DNA of 64,000 nt from Anastrepha obliqua (lineage: Eukaryota; Arthropoda; Insecta; Diptera; Tephritidae), in assembly GCF_027943255.1 (NCBI RefSeq), contig NC_072896.1, positions 3,782,001 to 3,846,000 of the forward strand, in the 5' to 3' direction. Positions 1 to 10,752 of the stretch are shown piece by piece. Positions within the stretch are counted from its first letter, which is position 1. The number at the start of each line of letters is the position of its first letter. The position numbers and the translations under genes were made by a program. The notes under the pieces are model-generated. The model saw only the letters and a list, made by a program, of their open reading frames with translations. It was not told the DNA's origin and made no database searches.

Positions 1-244
1 CCACTTTGCGTACCTACACGATTTCTTCTCATACCATATACATATGTATATACAGCCCGTTGCAAAAACATATGTACAACCCAAAGTTTAAAATTTTTGT
101 ACACAATTTTTCTAAATTTTATTAAAACTTTCAATTTTTAACCAGATTTACTGGGTAAACAGTTGGGTAGCCCATTAAATTAATTAAATTTAGCAAAGAG
201 TAAGTTCCAAATGATTTCAAAATACCGTTGATTTTGAAAAAAAA
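1..244. other. AT-rich flank, no gene seen
   Basis: AT-rich sequence with short homopolymers and a CATATG-type microsatellite remnant. I see no coding signal or element end here. Confidence 0.5.
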
Positions 245-488
245 AAATTTTCGCTGAGATGTTTGGCCTTCCATAAGAAGGAAATCAGAAATGCCCAAAG
301 GCAATCTTGGAAATCCTTTTGTGAAGAGGTTGAGGGGGCAACTGAGACCTCCAGACTTCGTAAGATTTTAGCGGGAAGTCCTCAAAACTAGGAAAAGTGA
401 TGGTACTTTCGCTATAACCAGTAAAGAGTCTTTAGAACTTTTACTCGACACTCATTTTCAAAGCTGCTCAGACATTACTGGGCATGAC

Positions 489-1700
489 ATGGAAAATACA
501 GTACAGTGTCGTGAAGTCAGAATAGATGCTATATCTGACAATCGGCTCTTATGGGCGATTGAAAGTTTCAAATCTTTTAAATCACCGGGCCCAGATGGTA
601 TTTACCCGGTGGAACTGCAGAAAGCCGCCGGATATTTAGCACACGGGCTACTACATAGCAATCTTCAAAGGTTGCTTTCTCTACGGTCATATACCTCTTA
701 AGCGGAGACAAGTCAAAATTGTTTTCATTCCAAAAGCTGGTAGAAACTCACATACCCATCCAAAAGACTTAAGACCGATATCTCTTTCCTCCTTCCTATT
801 GAAAACTTTGGAGAGGTTTATAGAATTTCACTTAAGCCTAACTATAAATAGAAATCTTATCTCTACGCCACAACATGCCTACACGAAAGGGAAATCGGTA
901 GAGACAGCTCTACATAACCTTATTTTCATGGCAGAGAGTTCACTGCACAAACAGGAATTTACTTTAGGCGCTTTTCTTGATATTGAAAGGGCCTTTAACA
1001 ATGTTGAATGGCTTTAAGGTGATAGTTTACGCCGATGATGTTGTTATTGCTGTCTCTGGTAAATTTGTATCTGCATTAAGAGGCCTAATACAAAATGCTC
1101 TAGATATACTTTCTAGGTGGGCAGAAAAGTGTGGTCTAGGAGTCAACCCAGACAAAACACAACTCATATTACTCACTAGGAAACACAGAATCCCTCACCT
1201 AAGTCCAATTATGTACAAGGGGAAGCTCTTGAGATTTCGGAAGAAACCAAGTACCTGGGACTAAATATAGATAGGAAACTGACTTGGAAGTCAAACATCA
1301 TAGAACGAGTCAAGAAAGCGAACCCAGCTTTTTATGCCTGTAAGAGAGCTTTGGGTAAGGTCTGGGGAATCAAACCTAAGGTTGCTCATTGGGTTTACAC
1401 TGCTGTCGTCAGACCCATTCTTCTATATGGAAATGTGGTCTGGTGGTGTGCTATGCAGAAAAAAACCTATTCTAATTGATTGAATAAGGTGCAGAGATCA
1501 GCGGAATTAGCAATATGTGGCGTCATGAAAACCACGCCATCCATGGCTTTGGATATCATATTACATCTGCCACCCCTAGATCTCTTCTGCAAATACTTAG
1601 CGGCCTGCTCCGCTTCAAGGCTCAAAGTGAGCTCACAATGGAGGACTGTTACACATGGACATTAAACCATCTTAGATTCCTATACGGAGATACCCAGTGA
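489..1700 (+). pseudogene. Broken reverse transcriptase of the 0-2.3 kb LINE
   Basis: RT reading frame in at least four pieces. The first (489-701) carries KSPGPDGIYPVELQ. The second (799-1017) carries GKSVETALHNL and FLDIERAFNN. The third (about 1018-1264) carries YADDVV and GLGVNPDKTQLILLTRK. The last (about 1480-1700) carries the thumb motif VQRSAELAICGVMKTTPS. The segment expected between AFNN and YADD, about 60 residues with the PQG motif, is missing. The role in a living element would be target-primed reverse transcription. It is dead here through frameshifts, stops and the palm deletion. Confidence 0.85.
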
Positions 1701-1794
1701 CTGTGACTATCACCCTCTCATTCTTTGCTTCGAAAGGAATTTTCTAATGAAAATCCCTACTAGACTGGAATAGCTTGAAAAAGATCCAACACCC

Positions 1795-2205
1795 AACACA
1801 CCCGTTAAGATCTACACAGACGGATTTAAAATGGACACCGGTGTAGGATGAGAGTTATTTGGCGAAGAGATTTCTTTTAGTGAATACTTTGAACTACTGG
1901 ATCACTGTAGTGTTTTTCAAGCGGAAATAAGTAGTAGCCTTCAAATCAGGACCTTAGTAGCGGCCCTCACAGGACATTGTCTCATAGGAAATCATGCAAG
2001 GAGATTAGGCGTTTACACGCATGATTTCTGTCGCAGCTGCAGAAATGAGGAGGAGTTGGAAACAATTCAACACCTTTTTTGCACATGCCCAGCTCTAGCC
2101 AGAAGCAGGAACCGATATTTAAGATCCTACTTCTTAAGGAATGTAGATAATCTATACATTTTAGGTATCAACAACATTTTACGCTTTGTCAAAAGCTCAG
2201 TATGA
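1795..2205 (+). pseudogene. RNase H plus zinc knuckle remnant of the same LINE
   Basis: The stretch beginning PVKIYTDGFKMDTGVG matches the start of a retrotransposon RNase H, with the first catalytic Asp in YTDG. It then shows VFQAEISS, a typical RNase H segment, followed by LVAALTGHCLIGNHARRLG and a zinc knuckle of form CRSCRNEEELETIQHLFCTC at about 2032-2090. A stop interrupts the RNase H near 1849, and part of the RNase H is deleted before LVAALTG. The frame ends at TGA 2203-2205, followed by an element tail. This order (RNase H, then CCHC knuckle, then stop) recurs in the LINE copies at 26.3, 29, 31.6, 53 and 60 kb. Confidence 0.8.
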
Positions 2206-2325
2206 TTCAATATGGGGAGGGAAATGTAGCCCAGCCCCCAGCGGCTCACAACGGATCCATCTCTTGGTCTAAGTGGCATCGTTGTCCTTATGTGCGATGC
2301 GGCTGCCAAACCTAACCTAACCTAG

Positions 2326-3524
2326 GCCTTTTAATATGCCATTCTTACACCATGCATTTTCATATTTTCTTACACACATACATACATATGTAATATATAA
2401 CACCCTTATCAGTACAGTAACAGATTAGGTCTTTTATATCTGTTTACTAAATTCATTAAGACAATTTTTCTGATATTTATGCATACTCGTACGTGGACAT
2501 TTCAGTGTTTTTTCCCTTGTTTTGCAGAATCGATTTTCATCGTGCTACAAAATTTGGAACTAAGTACATTTCCAGCTAAGATTGCGCAAGTGAAACCCGA
2601 AACAGCAACAAAACAGTATTTCGGCACGCTTATCAGTGCGCTTAAAAACACTTGGTTCTCAAAATTATATTACTAATAAATTCTTAACGATGTTAACGGT
2701 CGATCTAAAACATTCAATAGAAAACTACTAAAAAAAAACTGGGAAGCAGTGGAAATGAATCAATAATCAAATATCAAAATAATAAACTTTTGTATGTATA
2801 CTAGGGTGATCAAAGTAGAGCACTTACCAATAATTGTTGTTGTTGTGATACTACAAACATTCCACATTTATGTTTGGGGAACTCTGCTGGGGTGACTGTC
2901 CTTGACCGGATATAAGTCCGAGAGGTTCTAGTAACTTAGAACTGACTGTCGTGGCTTATCAACTATTGTCTCTAGCGATGGTTACGATAAATTGTTAGGT
3001 GTGCCTAAGCTATCTACAGGAACTGGATAAAATATGCCTGATGTTGGTTTTGCCCTATTGGAGCAACATCTGAAATCAAATTCCAGCAATGTATTTCGAC
3101 GCTATTGCCGCTAACAGCGGTCCCAAAAAGTAGTGGTATCTTGAAAAAGCGGATAGGCTGTGATATTTTATAGCTTGCGTGTCGTTATTATTATAATCTC
3201 TTTAGAAATATTTACGCTGTGCTTTAGTCCAACAATTTCTCCCAAGATTTCATTATTCAGGAAATTCAAAGATACTTGAGAAACACTTTTCCGAGATGAA
3301 AATAATCGCCTTGCTACCAATCCTAGCATGGAACACTTTGATCGCAGTACATTTGAGATTCTCTATGATTTGTCACTCTTACAAAAGATTTTGAAAGTGC
3401 GGATGACTAGAGCTTACAATGAAGCTTCGAAATCAACTACGGGAAAAGATTCATTAGCGTTCCCTGGGGCCAGTTCATCGTGCTCGTTGGATGGTAAAAC
3501 TGCTGTATGCAATAATGATTTTTC
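2326..3524. other. Intergenic; contains a dispersed-repeat-like segment
   Basis: No supported gene. At about 2838-2960 there is a TTGTTGTTGT run followed by a segment (GGGGTGACTGTCCTTGACCG, GACTGTCGTGGC) that I recall as a common dispersed repeat beside GTT microsatellites in fruit fly sequences. That identification is from memory and unverified. The rest is AT-rich. Confidence 0.4.
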
Positions 3525-3895
3525 TTCTTGGATTATTGTTCTTAATTCGCGCGATAACCGCTTACGCGATTTTGGCCGAGTTTAACAAAACGCGCCAGTC
3601 GTTTCTTTCTCTAACCGGCGCCAATTGAACACACCAAGTGAAGCCAAGTTCTTCTCCACCTGATCTTTCCAACGCAGAGAAAGTCCTCCTCTTCCTCTAC
3701 TACCACCAGCTGCTACCGCATCGAATACTTTCAGAGCCGGAGCGTTTGTATCCATTCGGGCGACATGACCCAGCCAACATTGCCGCTGGATCTTTATTCG
3801 CTGCGCTATGTCTATGTCGTCGTAAAGCTCATACAGCTCATCGTTCCATCGCCTGGGATATTCTTTTTCTTTCTGGATTACTTCTCATATATTCA
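3525..3895 (-). mobile_element. 3' end of a LINE ([12 protein letters not shown] C-terminus)
   Basis: Read on the minus strand this encodes RWNDELYELYDDIDIAQR, then [43 protein letters not shown] and NWRRL. This is the well-known C-terminal end of CR1/L2/RTE-like reverse transcriptases. It is followed by a 3' tail with CTCGGCCAAAATCGCGTAAG and GCGCGAATTAAGAA. It is a 5'-truncated copy. The same family occurs in + orientation at 33268-33533, with close agreement in both the coding end and the tail. Confidence 0.82.
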
Positions 3896-4013
3896 AGCTA
3901 ACCAAAAAAAACAAAAAAAAAGAGATACAAATAGTGAGATTTTTTACCTTTGATGGAATTTTATTATCAGCTGAGTTCTTGGCCTTTGCCTTATTTTGCG
4001 TAAAGTATTTTGT

Positions 4014-4150
4014 GAAGCCGGGGTCGGCTTAAAACTTTAGTTCTCTCCATTTGTGGAACAACATCAAGACGTACACCACAAACAGGAGCGCGAACTCGGC
4101 CAAACACCCAACAAAAGATTTACGTAATTATAAATATATAAGTATATAAT
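4014..4150 (+). mobile_element. SINE, 5'-truncated copy
   Basis: The body and tail of the SINE family seen complete at 17160-17450 and 42400-42715 (both minus strand), here on the plus strand. Shared landmarks are the GTCGGCTTAAAACT block, CCATTTGTGGAACAACATCA, the CTCGGCCAAACACCC block and a terminal TATA-rich tail. The tRNA-like head is absent. Confidence 0.65.
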
Positions 4151-4208
4151 AGATTTGATGTGTCCGTTCGGGACAATGGAATTGATGATGGTGATGATGA
4201 TAATATAC

Positions 4209-5260
4209 CAGGATATACCTATGAAGTGAGACTTTCAGCTATTAGTCCATATATGTCGTTAGAAGTACTTTTAAACCTTCCCAAATGTCTTGTTTTTTTC
4301 TTCTGTCATCTGTCAAAAATATTCAGTTCATTGTTTGTTACGCTTCATACAACAATGCATTTTGGTCGCTCTTAAAAATGTCGAATTTCGTGCCTTCAAA
4401 ATACGATTTGCGGACATCGTTGATTTTCTGTTATCAATTGAAGAAAAACGCTTCTCAAGCTCATCAAATGCTTATCGAAGCTTATGGTGGGCATGCTCTA
4501 AGTAGGGCACAGTGCTTCAGGTGGTTTGAAAAAATGGGTGCCGCATGAATTGACTGAAAGCAAGATAACCGAAAAACCACTTGTGAAATGCTGCTCTCCC
4601 GGTTCAAAAAGAAGTCTTTTTTGCATGGAATCGTTCAGGGTGATGGAAAATGGGTGTATTTCTCTAATCCCAAGCGCAAACGATCGAGCCATACGACCCG
4701 GCCACTAGCCAAAAACAACGGCCAAACCAAATCGCTTCGGCCGCAACGCATTGCTGTGTGTTTTCTGGGGTCAGCGTGGTATGATTTGGTACCAGCTATT
4801 AAAACCAGGTGACACAAATGACGGTGCACGCTACCTAACGACAATTGGCCGATTTGAACAGCGCCGTATACGTCACAAAGTATTTTTTCTTGATGATAAT
4901 GCACCGACAGATCGTACAAGAGTGACCCGGGAATTGGTGGAGAGGTACGATTGGGAACCGCTGGTGCATGCGGCTTTCTCACCAGACTTTGCGCTTTCCG
5001 ATTATCATTTGCTTGCATCGATGGGTTACGCACTTTCCGAGCAGGGCTTCTATTCTCATGAAGAAGCCAAGAAATGGCTCGATGATTGGTTTGGGGCCAA
5101 AGACGGCCAATTTTTTGGCGCGGCATCCACAAATTGCCTGAGTGATGGAAAAAATGTGTCGCTAGCGATGGCTATTATTTTGAAGATTAAATTTGTAACC
5201 ACTTATTGTTAAGAAACGTTTGAAATTGAAAAAAAGTCTCATTTCATAGGCATACACCTG
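4209..5260 (+). mobile_element. Mariner element, DD34D type, with terminal inverted repeats
   Basis: The right end reads, on the minus strand, CAGGTGTATGCCTATGAAAT and continues GAGACTTT. The left end at about 4209-4235 reads CAGGATATACCTATGAAGTG then AGACTTT. These are imperfect inverted repeats of roughly 27 bp. A TA follows the right end (5261-5262). Total length is about 1.05 kb, short for a full mariner (about 1.3 kb), consistent with the internal deletion seen in the transposase. Confidence 0.82.
4378..5212 (+). pseudogene. Mariner transposase pseudogene (DD34D)
   Basis: The N-terminus MSNFVPSKYDLRTSL and GGHALSRAQCFRWFEKM matches the helix-turn-helix start of mariner transposases. A deletion and frameshift near 4545-4590 remove the linker and second helix-turn-helix. 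The frame resumes with SRFKKKSFLHGIVQGDGKWV (first catalytic Asp in GDGKW) and NPKRKRSS. After another frameshift near 4770 it continues GQRGMIWYQLLKPGDTNDG, VFFLDDNAPTD (second Asp) and FSPDFALSDYHL (third Asp). Counting from the Asp in DDNAP to that in SDYHL gives 34 intervening residues, so DD34D. The usual HDNARPH motif is altered to LDDNAPTD. Not functional. Confidence 0.85.
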
Positions 5261-5262
5261 TA

Positions 5263-6232
5263 TGTATGTATGTGGTATGTGCAACAAAGTATAGGGTGGC
5301 CCAAATTCTATCAAAATTTTTTTCTCACATACTCATGCATACCACCCTAATGCACACATATTTACATGCATATATATTTATTTGTGTACGTTGATTAGCG
5401 TGCGGCATGCACTGATTACTTCTATAGAAAAGAAAACTAAAAAAATTATTTAACAAAAGTCTTCTAGTAAAATATAACGCAAAACACTCAATTTAGTTTT
5501 CTTGATTACAATGATTCATATACATATGTACATACATACGTACGTTTGCGTTTACATATGTATATATGTATATGTATATGTAATATGCATTTAAGACTCA
5601 TTGTTTAGACGGGCAGCCAATTGATTTTCATTGGAACGAATCGAAATTATTACAACAATGGCTTCGTTTCAGGCGGGGCTGAGAAGAATGCGGACCTTGC
5701 ACTTGAATTGCGCTATCAGTGAGGCGCAGAGTGTTGCAATGCTGATAAGAGTTCTTATTTTCGATTTCAAGCGGAGCTAAAAATAAAGTTTACTGACTGT
5801 ATAATATTCGCACTTGAATGTCTACTAAATTATTTACTGTTTAAGAAGAACCAGTGCAAGTAGCTGCCATTGTACAGATTCAGGAAGTCAGCCGTTGATG
5901 CCAAAACAGCATCGGAAGGCATAACTCATAACTCGGAGAGCATAACTCATTGATGGATTATATTGCTCTTGGAAGACGGTGTTGAGCTGAACAAGTTGTG
6001 CGATCTACGGAAAGAGAAGCAAAGAACGTAAAAACGGGCCCAAGTGGGAAGATCTGCAATGGTCTGGGCAGCATTAAAAAATTAGAGACGGAAAATGTGA
6101 ATGCTCTGGATTATCGAAACTCACTCTTTCAATATCCTTTTCCGTTTATAATGCTCGGCTACGAATACATCATATTTCAGCAGTAGACGGCACTATTCAT
6201 ATTGCAAACTCTATAAAAAATGGTTTAAGGAC
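5263..6232. other. Intergenic, microsatellite-rich; no gene seen
   Basis: CATA/TATG-type microsatellites at about 5262-5280 and 5515-5585. A tiny TIR-like pair occurs at 5292-5349 (see findings). Open frames here show no recognisable motif. Confidence 0.5.
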
Positions 6233-7117
6233 TTAAGGGGTTAGGCCACTGTAGAATTTCGAAAAAATTGATTTTTTTTTTTTTGTTATTGAAATTGTTA
6301 CTTTGGAGCTTCTAAAATATGATGCAAACAGAATTAAACCGAAAAAGAAATTTTTTATTTCAAATTTCGCGCCTTTCCTGCAGCGCTTCAGTTGTCCCCA
6401 AGATTACTATATGCATTAAATTCGCGCCTGCTCAGAAGTTAAGTGTAACTGCTTACCGAACATTCACTGAGCGATGCGGCGAAAGCAGCGCGTTCCAACA
6501 TAAAATCAACCAGAAAAGCAGCAGAGGACAAAAACTTCAACTCAGAAAGGCAGTTATATGGAGCTGGTATCGCAGATTAACGGTAAAAAATTGTATGTAG
6601 TTGAATTTATCATATTTTGAATATTTAAAATTAATTTGAAACTTTAAATGCGGTTATCTCAAAATATTATGTTTTTGCATTGGCACGCAGCATAACTCGA
6701 CGATTTTTAATATTTCTCTTTGAAATTTTGTACACATATTCAGGACATCATTACGCAGTGAAATACTTAGGGAATTTTCGATAAGTCTCTTGGAAAAATG
6801 TTCATAGATAAATTAAGAGTCACTTTTTTAGTCTAAAATTCAATCTTTTATTTCAATATCCACCAAATACCGAAAAATGAATATTTTTAAAATTCCGTAC
6901 GTGTTTCACTAGCTATACTCATGCAGATTAAGAAACATTTTTTTATTTTGTTCCAGATGAAAATTTGCATCAGTTATCCTGCGTGCCGGGGAGCCTTCCA
7001 AACTTTTTCATGTTACCGGAGAACAGCTACAGCACCGTCATTTTTAATATTTTTTGATAAAAATTTGTTTGGTTCATCTTCAATACATAGACTATAACAT
7101 CCCCCCCTTCCCTTAAA
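6233..7117. mobile_element. Possible TTAA-flanked DNA element (related to 50240-50963)
   Basis: The left end TTAAGGGGTTAGGCCACTGT followed by AGAATTTCGAAAAAATTGAT strongly resembles the inverted right end of the element at 50240-50963 (TTAAGGGGGCAGCCTGCTTT, then AGAGGCTTCAAAAAATCGAT). The right boundary is uncertain; a GGG-next-to-TTAA site at about 7113-7117 is the only candidate I found. The interior holds no recognised coding region. The left end is the solid part of this call. Confidence 0.4.
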
Positions 7118-7431
7118 AAAAATATCGTCAAAAATACGTTTTTTCAAGCTGTTACAGTGTCCTAGCCTCTTAAGTATCCCAGTTTTACCATGGGTAGCCC
7201 AGACTTGAGGTCCGATAGAAATCATGTAGGGATTCTTTACAAGAAAAATTTACGATCCCGAAAAGTTGTCCATTGAAACTGTCGAAGAGCTTAACGAAAG
7301 TATAATCAGCGTGTGGAGAGCAACTCCCAGTGACTTTAGTTTTGTTCCCAATATATCTCGTCTATTACTGGCAGTGATCAAAATAGGGGTTGGCCTACTG
7401 AGTAGTTAGCAAAAATGATCTTGAGTTTATA

Positions 7432-8485
7432 AAGGGTGGTTTTTTAAGAGCAATAGGAAAGTTTTTCAAAAAAACACAAGTAAAATTCAGAAAAATGCAT
7501 GAAATTTTTATTTAAATCGATAGTACAGTCCATATAATTTAATGTTTGAAGATTATTTCATGCAAATGTTGACCGCGACTGCGCTTCAAATGGCATACTC
7601 TTTCCAATGTTTCGGCCGGTATCTCACATATAAATGCTTTAATGTTGTCTTCCAATGCGTTGATTCAAGCAGGTTTGTCTGAATAGACATGAGCTTTAAC
7701 ATAGCCCCACAAAAAATAATCTAAAGGCGTTGTATCGCACGATCTGGGTGGCCAATTGACAGGTCCCGAACGTGAAATAAAATGTTCACCGAACTCGCCT
7801 CTCAACAAGCCCATTTTTACGCGTGCTGTGTGGCATGTGGCACCGTCTTGCTGAAACCACATGTCATGCAAGTCAAGCCCTTGCATTTTGGGCAAAAAAA
7901 AGTTGGATATCATTTCACGGTAGCGCTCATCATTCACAGTTACGTTACGATTCTCAGCATCTCTGAAGAAGTACGGTCCAATGATGCCTCCAGCCCATAA
8001 ACCCCGCCAAACTGTGACCTTTTCTGGATACATTGGTAGCTCTTGCAATTCCTCTAGCTGATATTCACACCAAAATTGACAATTCTGCTTATTTACGTAC
8101 CCATTGATCCAAAAATGAGCTTCGTCGCTGAACACAATTTTTCGATAAAAAAGTGGATCTCCGGCCAACTTTCCAAGAGCCCATTCACCAAAAATTCTGC
8201 GTTACGGTAGGTCGTTCTGCTTCAATTCTTGCACCACCTGTATTTTGAAAGGCTTGTGCATCCTTTGCAAAATGTTCCACGTTGTTGAGTGACAGAGGCC
8301 CAATTGCTGCGAACGGCGACTAATCGATAATTGATGGTCATCATTAACACTGGCCGATACAGCTGCGATATTTTCTTCAGTTCGCACTCTACGTAAGCGT
8401 GTTGGTGGTTTGATGTCCAATAATGTAAATTTGGTTCTAAATTTAGTTACAATAGCTCGAATATCAAATTGAAGGGTAAAGTGTA
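7432..8485 (-). mobile_element. Rosa-like (DD41D) mariner, right end lost
   Basis: A minus-strand mariner-superfamily relic. The end at 7432 (AAGGGTGGTTTTTTAAGAGC) is preceded by TA. No matching inverted terminus was found on the other side; the N-terminal coding part fades out near 8485, just before the R1-like LINE insertion at 8507. Confidence 0.75.
7541..8470 (-). pseudogene. DD41D mariner transposase pseudogene
   Basis: Read on the minus strand: RAIVTKFRTKFTLLDIKPPT, then RTEENIAAVSASVNDDHQLS and LGLCHSTTWNIL (paired helix-turn-helix region). Next come IVFSDEAHFWINGYVNKQNC (first Asp), WAGGIIGPYFF, MWFQQDGATCHTA (second Asp) and NWPPRSCDTTPLDYFLWGY. From the Asp of QQDGA to the Asp of TPLD there are 41 residues, the DD41D spacing of the rosa group. 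It is close to intact but has an in-frame TAA at 8202-8204 (after QELKQNDLP) and an in-frame TGA at 7665-7667 (after YSDKPA), and lacks a short piece near LERVCHLKRSRG. It cannot make active transposase. It is the best-preserved DD41D gene in the window. Confidence 0.87.
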
Positions 8486-8506
8486 ACTACAGCTTCTTAT
8501 CTGTGC

Positions 8507-8522
8507 ATGAATTATATGGTGT
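8507..8522. repeat. Target-site duplication, copy 1 (16 bp)
   Basis: ATGAATTATATGGTGT, identical to 11173-11188. It lies directly before the T-run (poly-A of the minus-strand element) that begins at 8523. Confidence 0.9.
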
Positions 8523-8658
8523 TTTTTTTTCATGGGCGTTGTGGTAGCGCGCTACCCTCAAGTGGCCCTTTGCAACCAGGACAAGCCTGTTGTTTCGTCG
8601 AAACTCCACACCCCACGGGACAACCGTCAAGCATTACATCGTGGGGGGGAAAGGCGAA

Positions 8659-10650
8659 TTAGTCGCCGGTCATACGTCGTAATCTTTCGAGAGTCCTTAG
8701 TTTTTTCATGGTCTCTGCTATGACATCGCATGCTGCCGTCCATTTCTCCCTGCTTTGTAGCATGGATTGCACGAATGTATCTGGATCGTAGTTTCCATCA
8801 AATATGCGCCGAAGCTTCGTTCTAGAGCCATAAAAACGCTTACATTCGAAGAATACGTGGTGAACGTCTTCTATCGCGTTTACCCGACAGTAATCGCAAA
8901 TGGGATCCGATTCATGTTTGAACCGATGCAGGTATGCTTTGAAGCATCCATGCCCGGTTAAAAATTGCGTCAGATAAAAATCCACTTCTCCGTGTTTTCT
9001 TTCAATCCAGCTTCGCAAGTCTGGAATGCAGCGATGTGTCCAGCGGCCTTTCGTTGTATTATTCCATTTTTGCTGCCAAGTTTGGGTACTAGTTTCCCGT
9101 GCTACGATGCGTTGCGTTTCACTGTCAGCCAATACTCCAGCTTCGTTTGCCAATATCTCTATTGGATACATTCCAGCGATAACCAGCGCTGCTTCTTCTG
9201 AAACCGTTTTAAATGCGGAGCAGACTCGAAGCGCACATAAACGATACGCTGCCTTTATACCGCGGAAATAGGAAGGATGTTGCGTAGCCATGTGCCAAAC
9301 CGGAATACCATATAATATTTGGCTCTTCATCACGCTTGCTAGGAGTTGACGTCGCCGTTGTTTTGGCCAGCGGGCGTTTAGCATTATTCGCGATAAGGCT
9401 GCTACTGTTACTGATGCTTTTTTGGTCGTATACTCCAGGTGAGTTTTAAAGGATAATCTCCTATCTATCATTATTCCCAGATATTTAACTTCTGGTACTG
9501 TCGTGATGCTGTGATTGCCAACTAGTATAGTTGCCACTTCTACTTTTTTCCGGCTTGATATGAGAACGGACTCCGTTTTTTGCTCGGCGAGTTGAAGGCC
9601 GTTTTGCACCAGCCATGAATTAACGGACGCTATGGTTTGATTTGCTTTTTCGCAGATGTCGCTCAGTCTCTTCGCCGGAATCGCTATATCGTCCGCAAAT
9701 CCGATAATGTTGGCACCATTGGGTATGTTGAGGCGCAAAACACCATCGTACATGATGTTCCAGAGCAGTGGTCCAAGGACTGAACCTTGAGGGACCCCAC
9801 CTGAAACCTTATAACTTTTTCTGCCTACTGCTGTGTCGTAATCCAGTACGCGGTCTTCGAAGTAGCTTCGTATTATTGCTCGCAGATAGGGGGAAACTCC
9901 GATCTCGTCGAGTGCGTCCAATATTTTGGCCCAGTTTGCGGTGTTGAATGTATTTCTTACATCCAATGTTACTATTAAGCAGTACTCTTTGGCACCTTCG
10001 AGCCATCGGGTACCACTTATTGCCTGTTGTGCAATTTTTTTGGCGGTATTCACCGCGTCAACAGTGGACCTTCCTTTTCTGAAGCCAAACTGGTTGTCCG
10101 ATATTCCCCTGGCGGAATCGATCTCTTTTTCGAGCCGGTTGTAGATTATTCTCTCAAGTACTTTACCTGCCGAGTCGAGCAGGCAAATCGGTCTGAAGCT
10201 AGACGGTTCCATGGGAGATTTGCCAGCTTTGGGTAGTAGAACCAACCTTTGTCGCTTCCATATCGATGGGAACGTTCCCTCTGCGAGGCATGTATTAAAT
10301 AGGCGTACGAAATTTGATGTTGCCTGGGTAAAGGCCAGTTTAAGTACTTCGTTTGGCACCCCGTCTGGGCCAGGAGCCTAATTATTTTCAATTCTATTGA
10401 CTGCTTGAAGGACCTCGTCTGATGAGATTCTTGGAAACTGCTGTGAGATTGGCTTCGAGGTTAAAGAAACTAACTTCCTTTGTTTGGGGAAAAGTGTATT
10501 TGCCACTTTACTCAAGAAAATCGGGCATGTTGATATGGATTCCTTAGCAGACTTCAGCTTATTGGTCACCACTTTGTATGCTGTCCCCCAAGGATTGTTT
10601 TCAGCATCATCGCAGAGCTCAAGAAAGCTTTTACGCTTGCTTTCCTTCAT
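8659..10650 (-). pseudogene. R1-like reverse transcriptase, one in-frame stop
   Basis: A long minus-strand frame with all RT landmarks: APGPDGVPNEVLKLAF (motif 1), LPKAGKSP and FRPICLLDSAGKVLERII, NQFGFRKGRSTVDAV, VTLDVRNTFNTANW (catalytic Asp region, here DVRNTFN), GGVPQGSVLGPLLWNIMYDG, IIGFADDIAI (catalytic Asp pair) and EVKYLGIMID. The thumb region follows, then a knuckle CDYCRVNAIEDVHHVFFEC. The last residues are RRMTGD before the stop at 8659-8661. A single TAG at 10378-10380 interrupts the frame directly before APGPDG; the upstream 90-residue piece (10381-10650) is in the same frame. Apart from that codon, about 650 residues are open, much better preserved than any other LINE here, which suggests recent insertion. 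Confidence 0.88.
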
Positions 10651-10752
10651 TGCTGTCTTGAGTTGACGTCGCGCAGCTTTATACGTTTCTCTGGCTTCTA
10701 GGAAGTTGGGTCTACCTCTTGCCCGTTGGAAGCTTCTTCTAGCCTTAATGCA

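Larger units (their letters stand above)
245..2325 (+). mobile_element. Decayed LOA/R1-like LINE with RNase H (non-LTR retrotransposon)
   Basis: A degenerate non-LTR retrotransposon on the + strand. From left to right it shows the region before the reverse transcriptase (SWKSFCEEVEG near 310-345), RT motif 1 (KSPGPDGIYPVELQ), an FLDIERAFNN motif, a YADDVV catalytic box, a thumb region, an RNase H block, a CCHC zinc knuckle and a 3' tail ending in AACCTAACCTAACCTA. The RT is joined directly from the FLDI motif to YADD near 1010-1030, so the palm segment holding the PQG motif has been deleted. Several frameshifts and stops make it non-functional. The RT plus C-terminal RNase H layout fits I-group clades such as LOA or R1; exact clade not determined. 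Related copies lie at 28.5-30.1 and 31.4-33.6 kb. Confidence 0.85.

Noticed and set aside
2305..2325. Interstitial telomere sequence
   Set aside because: Only about three CCTAA units directly at the end of a LINE; better explained as an element tail.
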